A DNA stretch of 64,000 nt from Lycorma delicatula. Its lineage: Eukaryota; Arthropoda; Insecta; Hemiptera; Fulgoridae. Made by a program: the position numbers and the translations under genes. The stretch is from the NCBI RefSeq assembly GCF_047948215.1, contig NC_134460.1, positions 153,231,320-153,295,319 on the forward strand. Direction: 5' to 3'. Under the pieces are notes generated by a model. It had not been told where the DNA came from. It was given only the letters and a program-made list of their open reading frames with translations, and did no database searches. Shown piece by piece: positions 23,101 through 35,100 of the stretch. Numbering within the stretch: position 1 is the stretch's first letter; every line of letters starts with the position of its first letter.

Positions 23101-26100
23101 TCCGCATCTTACCATCTTGCAAGATAACCCTCTCCAAGAAGGGCAGCTCAGGATAAGAAACCCACCTCTGAGGTAGCTTCCCAGTTAATTGAAATAGATT
23201 TTTCTCCTAAAACTAGCCGGACAATATTCTGGGATAAGTTCAATGGACGGAATAATTTTTAGTCTTTGACCCCATGAACGAAATGTGTGGAATGAACTTT
23301 CCTCGAAAGGAATGGACTTTCTTGAATTTTTTCTGTACTGGATTGGGCAGGTGGCAGTTATTAGAAGTTTAAATGGTGACTGACATGTGATCAGTAAGGA
23401 TGAAGAAAGGATTTTAAGTTAAGAAATAGACAAATTCTTAACATTTTTAGTAGCTTTCCAAAACCTTTTTGTTATATTGTCTTAAATCAACCGACCGTAA
23501 AATATGATAATTGAAATTACTGTGCATCATATTGATAAGTTTCAAACAACTTAGTTTGTGTTATTTTATTTATTGCAATATCTGTTTTATTTCATTTGTT
23601 ATTTGTACTCTTAAATCAAATAAAACTTTTTTTTAGACCTATCATTTACTACCTGATGAGTTAGTGGATCTAATTTCTTTAACACCTGGTGAAGATAAAT
23701 TGGTAATTTCAGTGTTCTGGGAAATTGATGCTGATGGAAATATAATATCTAATCGTTTTGCTCGTTGCATCATTAATTCATGTGTCAAGTTAGCCTATGA
23801 AGACGTACAGGTTTGTTATAAGTAAATCTTTTTTTATAAAATCAGCTTCTTTATGTGGCTTATAGATTAATTTCGACTTTTTTTATTGTTGAAGTTCAGT
23901 TAATATGAAAGTATTTATTAGTAATCTTACTAGTTGTTTGAGCTCAGTTCAGGTAATTACTTACACACCCTTTTTTATACAAAGAAATTAAATTTTTGAT
24001 CAAGTAACATAAAATCATTTATGTTTATATCCTCAAATTTCATCTAAAACATTTACGTAATTGATAGTGATATATAAAGAAAACCAAAATGATCAGAAAC
24101 TTTCTTGCCCAAAAAATAACAATTTTGGTGAATAGTTTTTTCAGAAATTTAGTAAATGTAAAGTTCAAGTAAATTTTATTTATGAATTTGTGTCAATATG
24201 GAAATGAAATTTCTGCTAATAATTACTTGAATTTGAAATTATGTTTTAGAGATCATATTGATGATATAAAAAAGTTGATGCTAGGGAAAAGTTTAATTTA
24301 AAAATTAAGTATTAAATTTGACTTAAAATTAATCGGAAAGTCCAATTAAAGTTCAGTTGAATTACAATGAATTTATTTAATATATTTAGATATTGTAATG
24401 TATCACTGTCCAGAGTAACCTCCAAAATCCTTATATCTAAAATGTTTCTAAAGCATTAATGGACAGTTAACATTAATATCCATTATTATATATCGATTAT
24501 TTCATTAATATATATTGATTAACATTAATATCTAAAGCATTAAAGGTGTAACAGTTGAAATTGTGAAAAAATATCCTTTATTGTTCTACACTCAAATGAA
24601 AGTTGGCTGTATGGTCATGACTATTTGTATCTCTAAATAACTAGTTTAATGTAATTAATCATTCTCTGAGGTTTTGCAAAATGATCTTCATCATCCAAAA
24701 ATGGTTTATTTTTCTTTGATCTTTCCTTGCAAAATTACTCACAGAAGTCTGTTCGTGATCAAAATATTCTAATTTACATATTTTTATAGTTCGTTTTTTC
24801 TCTTCAGTCATTTGACTGGTCTGATGTAACTCCAAGATCCCTTATCTAGTACCAGTCGTTTATTTCGGTATACCACCTACATCCTACATCTCTAACAATT
24901 TGTTTTATATATTCCAAAACATTGCCTGCCTGCACAATTTTTTCTATCTATATGTCCTTCCAATATTAAAGCGATTATTCCAGGATGCCTTAATATGTGG
25001 CCTGTAAGTCTGTCTTTTCTTTTAACTATATTTATCCAAATGCTTCTTACTTCAAGTTTCCACAATACTTCTTCATTTGTCACTTTATCCATCCATCTGA
25101 TTTTTAACATTCTCCTATAGCACCACATTTCAAAAGCTTCTAATCTTTTCTTTTCAAGTATTCCAATTACCCAAGTTTCACTTCCATATAAAGCTACACT
25201 CCAAACATACTTTCAAAAGTTTTTTCCTGGTATTTAAATTCATTTTTGATGTGAGCAAATTATATTTCTGACTGAAGCTTGTTTTGCCTGTGCTATACGG
25301 CATCTTATTTCCTTTTCACTACTTATCCGACGGGAATTACTGATCAGAGAATGAATGAGGATGAAATATATCAGTGTGAGTGAGGTGTAGTCTTGTAGTC
25401 TCAGGTTGATCATTTCTGAGTTGTGTGGTTAATTGAAACCAAACCAGCAAAGAACACCGGTAACCACCAGTACTGGTATTGCTATTCACCGGTATGTGAA
25501 TACTAGAACGTTCTAGTACTCAAATCTGTATAAAAGTAACTGCCTTTACTAGGAATTGAATGCTGGAACTCATGACTTCCAAATCAGCTGATTTGCGAAG
25601 ATGCGTTCACCACTAGAACAACCCGGTGAATAGGCATTTTACATCACTCCTGCTTTGTCCATCTTTAGTAATTCTACTTCCCAAATAACAAAATTCTTCT
25701 AGCTCTGTAATCTTTTCACCGGTCCTTCTACATTATTTCTACTACATTTTATTACTTTCGTTTTGTTCTTGTTTATTTTCATGCAGTAGTTCTTGTGTAG
25801 GACTTCATGCCATTCACTGTTTCTTCTAAATTTTTTTTACTCAGCAAGAATTACTATATCATCAACAAATAGTAGCATCTTTATCTTTTCACCTTGCACT
25901 GTTACTTTGGATCTAAATTGTTCTTAACATCATTAACTGCTAGTTCTTATGTTCTTTAATTATTACTGTTGCAGTTTGGTTCCTGTAAATGTTAGCAATT
26001 GTTCTTCTATCTCTATATTAGAACCCTAATTTTTATAAGTGCTGAACATTTTATTCAGTCTACGTTATCAAATGCCTTTCCTGTCTATAAATGTCATCTA

Positions 26101-29100
26101 TGTTGGTTTGTTTTTCTTTAATCTTTTTTCTACTATTAATCTGAGCTTTAAAATTGCTTCTCTTGTCCCTATACTTTTCCTGAAACCAATTGGTCTTCTC
26201 CTAATACTTCTTCCACTCTCCTCTCAATTTTGTACAGAATTCTAGTAGTTAAGATTTTTGATGCATGAGTAGTTAAGCTACTTGTTCTGTATTCTTCACA
26301 TTTATCTGCTCCTGCTTTGTTTGGTATCACGACAATAACACTCCTTTTTAAAGTCTGACGGAACTTCCCCTTTTTCGTAAATATTACACACCAGTTTGTA
26401 TAATCTATCACTTCCTCACCAGTACTGCGCAGTAATTCTGCAGGTATTCCGTCTATTACAGGAGCCTTTCTTCCTTTCAAATCTTTTAATGCTCTCTTAC
26501 ATTCAGAGCTCAGTATTGCTTCTCTTCTTTCATCCTCTTCGACTTCCTCTTCTTCCTCTATAACACCAATTTCTAATTCATTTCCTCCGTATAACTCTTC
26601 AGTATATTCCACTCACCTATCGACCTTTCCTTTCGTATTATAAATCGGTGTACCATCTCTGTTTAACACATTATTAAATTTTAATTTATCTTCCACAAAA
26701 TTTTCCTTAACTTTCCTGTATACTTTGTCTATTTTACCAATGATCCACTTTCCACTTCTGAACACTTTTCTTTAATCTATTCTTCTTTTGCTAGTTTACA
26801 CTTCCTGTTTATAGTATTTCTTAATTGTCAATAGTTCCTTTTACCTTCTTCATAACTAGCATTCTTATATTTTCTATGCTCATCCATCAGGTGCAGTATA
26901 TCCTTTAATATCCACGGTTTTCTACCAGTTCACTTTGTTCCACCTAAGTTCACTTCTGCTAATTAAGAATTTCCTTTTTAACATTCTCCCATTCTTCTTT
27001 TACATTTTCTACTTTATCTTTTTACTCCGACCTCTTGCAATATCCTCCTCAAAAATCTTCTTTACCTCCTCTTCCTGTAGCTTCTCTAAATTCCACCAAT
27101 TCATGTGACACCGTTCCTTCAGGGTTGTAAACCCCAATCTACATTTCATTATCATTAAATTATGGTCACTATCAATGTCTGCTGTAGTATAAGCTTTGTA
27201 GTCAACGATTTGATTTCTAAATATTTGTTTAACCATGATATAATCTATCTGATATTTTGTGGTATCACCTGGCTTTTCCATATGTATATTCTTCAATTCT
27301 GATATTTAAACTGGGTGTTGGCAATTACTAAATTATACTTTGTGCAAGACTCAATAATTCGGTCCTCTCTTTCATTCCTTTTGCCCAGCCTGTATTCACC
27401 CACAATATTTCCTTCCTTACCTTTTCCAGTGTTTGCATTTCAATCTCCAACTATAATTAAATTTTATCCTTTTATGTGCAATTCTTTTGTCAATTTCTTC
27501 GTATACACTACCTCATCATCATCGTGGGTACTTGTAGGCATATGGATATTAACAATCATTGTCGGCTTAGGTTTTGATATTATCCTGATTACAATGATTT
27601 GTCGTTAAGATTTTTGGTATATTCTATTCACTTCCCTTTCTTCTTGTTCATTTCAAAACCTGCTCCTGCCTGCCCTTTATTTGATTCTGAGTTAATTATT
27701 CTAAACTCGCCTGACCAAAAGTCATTTTCCTCTTCCCACCGAACCTCACTAATTCCTACTTATAAACTTAAAACATACCACTGATAAACTTCTAACATTC
27801 CATGCTCTGTCTCGTGGAATGCTATTTTTTAATTTTCTGGTGACCCCTTCCTTCCCATCCGGAGATCTGAACAGGGGACTAGTTTACCTCTGGAATATTT
27901 TACCAAGAAAGGCAAATTCGTCTTTGTTACATGAAAATGCAGAGAGCTACATTATCTTGAAAAAAAAAACAGCTGTAGTTTTCCATTGCTTTCAGCTGTG
28001 CAGTACTCAGAAGATACTCAATCCTCTGAGTACTGCATGATACGGTTAAGGCCTCCTGATCTATGCCCTTAACAACTACTGAAAAAGCTGCTGCCCTCTT
28101 TCAGGAATCATTCCCTCGTCTGCCTCTCTGATATGGTTGCATCTTCGGTCCAGCTACTCTGTATCACTGAGCACTCAAGTCCCCTCACCATTGGCAAGGT
28201 CTCATGATTCATAGAGGGAGTTTATAGTTCTAGTAAAACAAATATTTAAGATTTATAAACACCTGCCATCTCATCAAATATACACCATTCTTTATACCTC
28301 AAAGTCATTCACCTGCAATTATTTTAAGTATATGCAATAATTTTATTTATGTAATTAAAATGTTAGTATTGCATGTAATGGAAGAAAAGTAGAGAGAGTT
28401 GTATAACTGCCAAATGATTGTTTTACCCCTTCCATTCTCAAAGGTTAAGTTAAAATTGTGTATTACAGCATATTAATAAAAATGTCTTATAAATGATGTT
28501 CATAATACACATAGTTACAAAAATCAAGCCAGCAATGTATACAGCAATACTGGATAACAGAATTACATTCAAAAACTGTTTACAAAAATATTAGTTAACA
28601 TCTAAAACTAAATGACCACTTGGTTAACAATAATCAGTAGACACTAAGGAAAAGATTATACGAAGCTTGGCTGATAAATTTTGCACACTAGTGTGCTACA
28701 CGGAGACAAAAGGTACTATTGAGTTGGGTGTGGCAGCACGTGATAGCTAAAATCCTCCTCTACAAACCTGAATTTCTTCTGAAAACCTGACGGATTTCAA
28801 CAATACGTTGAAATCCGTCTACCGGTTTGTATTCAGTAGCAGTTAAAATGGAGTCGAGTACCTCGCAGTGGACAACCAGTTTCTGTGACCGACGAGAAAC
28901 ATTAAAAGCAGATGGATGATTTGCTTCAAAGTGACCAGCAAATTGCCCAGTAACTCATCACTGTTCAGTTAGCCATATCTAAAGAACAAGTAGGCCTATT
29001 ATCGATCAATTGGTTTACTGTATAATCTGTGCACGATGGTTACTGTGCAAACTCTCTGATGGCTCTCTGCAAGCAGAAGTTTCAGCCTATTCTGCAGGGG

Positions 29101-32100
29101 GAACACACAAGGTGGGTACCTTATGATGTTTACCGGTCGCCACACCCCCTCCTCCGTTCCGAGCCCTGAGGGGCTTCATCGTCATCTTTAGACCCTTCAA
29201 CTGATTATATCTCAGTCATCAGCCAGGCCTTGATTGGGTGCCACCGATATAAATGCCTCGGCAGACGTTTGCATCAGTAAAATACAAATCAAGTTTTGCC
29301 TTCACGTAGGCCTCAAACAGACATCACATACAACCTAACACGATTCCCTGAAACTAACTAACCGAAACTGCGGCGCGGACCCGCACCTTCTCCAAATTTG
29401 ATATTACCATTCGTGACTGTGGCCTCAGAAAACGAATGAGTTGAAAGTTAAATTAGTGCTTCACTCATACCAATCAAAATTATGTTTTGTGCAACATATA
29501 AATTCACACCTGCACCCAAATAAGTCGACCAGATTAAGTCACATAATAAGGGGTACGTAACCACATTCCGGTCCGCGGAGGAGCCGGGGGACAAACCTCA
29601 CACCACCACCCGGTCCCATCATGGAGTCTTGCGCGGCATTACCAAGTCACAATCAGGACCGCCACCAGCAGAACGAAGGACCGGCATGCGACCGGGAGCA
29701 CGCTCCTGGTTCGGTGGCCCATGGTTGACTGGGTGCAACCAGGGGTGTGCTCCATACCTCGGGCCATACCACGGGCAACCATACCTCGCCGGCAGGAGCC
29801 CCAAATTGAATCATAAACAATACCAATATAGCCATGGAACGATGCCAATGCGCCTACCTCCAACCAATCCAATGCCTAGGCTGGAACCCTAGCCACCCGG
29901 GAACCTGCCATGATGAAATACCTCGACTAAACTCGCTCTGCAGACCTACACACCGCAAGGGCGCGAAGAAAACCCACCACTATAGACCACTCCTTGCGGA
30001 TCATCCAGTTAATATGGAGATCCAGAAAGAAATATATTCTCTCAAGTCCCCTAACAGGCTCTGTGCGACTTCCACTTCTTCCCTCATCTCTAGAGGTATC
30101 TCCAACGTAATACACCACTGACAATGAGGTGAAATAAGCTGTGGCCACTTGGATCTGAGAAAGACTGCTAGAATTTTTCAATGATGTTATGCAAAAATTT
30201 GTCACACGGGAAAAGTGTAGCAATGTAAACAGGGATTATATTGAAAAATAAATACTGCATTTTGTAGCTAAGATATTATACTTTTATTCATTTTTTATTT
30301 CATTCCAATATCTCTTTTCATTCCCATGCTATGCATATATGTGCAAAATTTATCAGCTGAGCCTTGTTTAAGTTAATAGATAAATGAAAATAAAAGAAAT
30401 AATTGACAAGTAATACGTACGAAACAAGTTATTTATATGAGATGTGATTGGAAAGTTTTTAAGACTGGCTTGTAATTTCAAAAAGGGCAGTACTTTCTAG
30501 CTATTGTAATGGATCTCCTTCTGATGAACACAATGGCTCCAATAGTGTTTCCACTTTTGGAAGCATTCCTGGAAATTTTCTATCTTAAGGGTGTTAAGAA
30601 CCCTCTCATATTTGCTTGGATATCTTCAACCGAATCAAATTCGTTCCCTTTCAGCAAAAATTTTAATTTAGAAAACAGGTAGAAGTCAGCAGGGGCTAAA
30701 TCAGGGGGTTTGTGAAAGCACAGAAATTTGACCAAAAATTCCGCAATCGAGAATGCACGATGAGCTGGTGCATTATTGTGGTAGAGGATCCAATTCTTGT
30801 CTCATCACAGTGCAATGCTTTTCTTCTGTACATTTTCACAGAAAGGCTGAAGGACACTTTTATAGTATTCCTGGTTGACTGTTTGCATCCTAGGGATAAA
30901 TTCGTGATGCATGCTACGTGTAGAATCAAAGAAAACCACCCATATTGTCTTCACATTTGTCCAACTTTGTCATGCTTTTTTTGGTGGTGGCAAATTTGGA
31001 CTCTTCCATTGTGGTGATTGTGCCTTTGTTTCTTGGTTATACAAATAAAAACCCATGATTTGTTTCCTGTAATTACCCTATTTAACAAGTCTGGGTCAGT
31101 TTCATCTCTACTGATCAGTTCTTGGGACACTTCAAATCGATGTTTCTGCTGGTCTAACAACAATTTCAAAATGAATTTCATGGACGCTGTATACATGTTT
31201 AGATCTTCAGTTAAAATTGACCAAACTACAAAGAAACTTAAATTCTGTTCATCAGCCATTTCCTTAATTGTATTTTTACAATCAGAGTGCACTAAATCGT
31301 GAACTTTCACTATGTTTTCATTGGTTATTGAGGTGGAAGACCAGCCAGACCAGGGTCATCACAGCCACCTTTGAACCTGCTGAACAAGATAAAACCATTT
31401 GACCAGTTCAGACATTTATCCCTGAAAACTGTTTTTAAGCGTTCATAAGTCTCCAAAACTGATTTCCTGGTTTTCAAACAAAATTTGACACAAACTTGCT
31501 GTTCCGTTTTTGCATCCATTTTGTGAAATCGATTATCTGCCAAGAACTGAAGACATGTCTTCACTCACCAAGATGCCACTCTCTGAACACAGTTATCACT
31601 GTGATCTTTCAGGATGTTTAAAAGGCAAAACACGCTTCCCTTCCACACTCACAGGCAAACCTACTTCCTCCTATTGAGCAGTGGGAGTTTCTGTCTTAAA
31701 ACTTTCCAGTCACATTTTGTAGTGATGATTTTAAAATAATAGTAAAAAATTGAAACAACTATGTAATTTGGTTAATCTCAGTAGAAAGCATATATTCATT
31801 TAAAAAAAACATGTATATCACTGAAACCTTCAACTCAGATTTCCCACCATGACCTAATGGATATCTCTTATGAAGATTGGATAGATAAAAATTTATTATC
31901 AGTAAACATAAAAATATGAACTTTAATCCATTCAAAGAGATATTCCTTACCTTGAAGAAAATTTAAGGGACAGGATAACAATTTAATGTTCTGATTGAAA
32001 TTTTTTAAAAAAAGATTAAAATAAATTCAAAATTCTGTTGTACGTATATTGGCCCCTACTGTTGATCAGCAATGAAGTTTCTACATCTCTGTAGATAAAA

Positions 32101-35100
32101 TAAATTTCCCATGTAGTTTTTGTTTGTTAGGTAGATTTTAAAAAAAATTATCATCTACAAACTAATTTTGTAACCAGTTTCCAGGCAATACTGAACTATT
32201 GTCGATTTCTCTGGTCTTCTTGTTTATAACAAGCCAAATGCTGTTATATTTTTGTTTGTCTTTTTTTTAACCTTCTTTAGCTTCAATTTTATAACTCCAG
32301 TCAAATTCCTTGAATCAGGTTATTTCCTGTAAAACCACTTTTTACTATTTTAACATTAGAATTGCTTTTTTTATAACAGGAAATTTTACAAGAAGATAAG
32401 GGTAATCTTCAAAATCAAGAAAATTCTAAAGAAATATTTGGTGAATTTAAGATAAGTGACTGCATAAAGAATATTAAAACTTTATATCGGATATCAAATA
32501 AATTGGAATTAAAAAGATCAGAAAAAGGATTTTTATGTAGTTCTAAAGTTGAGCTTCAATATTCTTTTGATCCTATTACTAAACATCCTAAATCATTAAA
32601 AGCTTTTGTAAAAAATGATGTTCTTAAGTAAGTTATCTTTTTTATGTGTAGATTATTTAGACCTAATTATATTTATCCACTTATTTAGATTTAATTATAT
32701 TTATCCACATGCAAAAGACTTGCGAGTTAGTGAAAAAAAATCATGTTTTTTCTTGTAAAAATTTGTGATGAAATCTCATATATGAGTTTTTAGCAGTTAT
32801 ATAAAGTCAAGAATAGCGGTCAGGTGTGCTAGATTTAAAATTATGAGATACTGATCTCTTCATTTTCCTCTATTACATTATAGCAGCTATAAAAAGTATA
32901 CATAAAAATAATTTATTATCAATTTTACATTGATTAACACTTATCAGCCAAGAATTTTAAAGAAAATCATAAATTACATTATGTAGAGTAGTACTTCTAC
33001 AAAAAAAAACTTACTTTGGACAGTTCTAACTTTAATTCTGCATAAATACGAGATGTGTTTTTAAAGTAAGGACTGTTTTGAATTTGTTGCTTATATACGT
33101 GATGTAAACAGATGGCGCTTGTGTAGCTGTTATTTCAGTCAATAGTTAAATCATTTTGTTATTAGTTGTTTATATTCATCCATTTATAAAGAGTCCTATA
33201 ATTAATTATGCTGCCAAGTGCGAAGTACAACGAATAATCTGATTATTGATGGAAGAAAACAACTCTGTGGTTTAATTCACAGGCCATATGTTATGAGTGA
33301 CCCAGAAATAAGATGGTGCTACTCATTTTGAGAAGGGTGAACAAATGTTCATGATGAAGACGTAGCAGCCAGCTATCAGTGATACGAATTATTTAATTGA
33401 AAAAGGGACATTCATTATCTGGACCTAAGAATTAAATTGATTGTGCATGAAATATTTAAGCTTACTTTTATTAAAATTTTCACATTAATTTCATGTTGGC
33501 ATTTGAAGTTAATTTGAATTGTATAAATACAAATTGTGGAAAAAAAAAGAGAAAAAATAATATAATACAATATGTATTTGAGTGAGCAGTATAAAATAGT
33601 GCGGATCCTACCCTACTAAATGGCATTTATATGTGTGTCTGTGTGCGTCCCCCGTTGCTTAGCACCAGAATGTACCGATCACTAGCAGAAAATCCCAATT
33701 TGTTAGTACATGACTCGTGGTGTTCAGGTGAATACTTGTTATATATTGATGTACCATATATACAGAGTGTTTCTAAATTGGTGAGCTGGCTATACTTTTT
33801 CAGATTCTACTTGTAAAATTAAATATAAAATATCCATAGGGAAAATGATAATTTCTCCTGCGTTCTCCCACTGTCCGCCATTTTGTTATTTTTATATAAA
33901 AATTTATATCTTAAGTTCGGTTAGAGGAATCACATTAATATTTGGTTAAGCGTCATGGTAATAAAATTTTAAAATTAGTAAAAAATCAGGAATTAAATAC
34001 CTTCGCAAACTACGAAATGGCAGCCATGTTTATTTTTCAGTCCACTATATCTCTGTAAATATTACCTTTATCAAAATTTATGTTTTGCTAAAATATGAAG
34101 CCTTTTATTTTGAATAAAATTGCATTCTATTTTTTAAAATTGGTTAACAAATAGCTGAGTTATACCAGAAAATTGATGTAATTTTGTGTCTGTTTTCCTG
34201 TCCTCCAATTTCACTTACCTTCAATTCGATTAAATATTAATTGTTAATTCTAGTATTGTAAATTTTTTTTTCTTTTGTCTTCAGTCACTTGACTAGTTTG
34301 ATGCAGCTCTCCAAGATTCCCTATCTAGTGCTAGTCGTTTCATTTCTGTATACCACCTACATCCTACATCCTACATCCCTAACAGTTTGTTTTACATATT
34401 CCAAACGTTGCATGCCTGCACAATTTTTTCCTTCTACATGACCTAATATTAAAGCGACTATTCTGGGATGGCTTAATATGTAGCTTATAAGTCTATCTCT
34501 TCTTTTAACTATACTTTTCCAAATGATTCTTTCTTCATCGATATGCCGCAACACCTCTTCATTTGTCACTTTATCCACCCATCTGATTTTTAACATTCTC
34601 CTGTAGCACCACATTTCAAAAGCTTCTAATATTTTCTTCTCAGGTACTTGGAACGTCCAAGTTTCACTTCCATATAAAGCAACACTCCAAACATACTTTC
34701 AAAAATCTTTTCCTGACATTTAAATTAAATTAATTTTTGATGTAAACAAATTATATTATGTAAACTAATTATTGTAAATTAGTATCAAATTAAGTAATAA
34801 TTTTTTCACAATAATAGACCTAATAATTAAAAAAATAAAACGACTATCTGCGATAATCTTACATTAATTATTGTAGAACATTATGTGTACTTAAACAGTT
34901 AACAATTGTTAAAAGTTATCAGAGATATTGAAAGTGTCCACCATTAGAAATTACACAAGCCTCCAGTCTTTTTCTGAGAGATTGTCTTAACCTTCAAAAT
35001 TTAAATGTTTTAATTCTACAAGTAGAATCCGAATAAGTATAGCCAGCCCACCATTTTAGGAACACCTGTATATCAAAGTTTTGTGGAAATTTAGTACTTT

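Larger units (their letters stand above)
28661..30366 (+). mobile_element. Mariner-like element split by a solo LTR
   Basis: The ends match as inverted repeats: GGCTGATAAATTTTGCACAC at 28669 and, in reverse at the right end, CAGCTGATAAATTTTGCACA. Plus-strand remnants: [17 protein letters not shown], a helix-turn-helix region ([14 protein letters not shown]), then C-terminal [20 protein letters not shown] and DYIEK-stop (about 30170-30249). The middle of the transposase, with the first two catalytic Asp, is deleted. The insertion at 29127-30123 separates the two coding parts. One flank is TA; the other has decayed to TT. Confidence 0.85.

Noticed and set aside
27315..27784. Plus-strand ORFs rich in Leu, Ser and Phe
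   Set aside because: They are antisense shadows of the RTE endonuclease region, which reads on the minus strand.
29619..30223. Several overlapping ORFs in the GC-rich segment as genes
   Set aside because: They overlap on both strands, show no domain, and lie wholly within the solo LTR.
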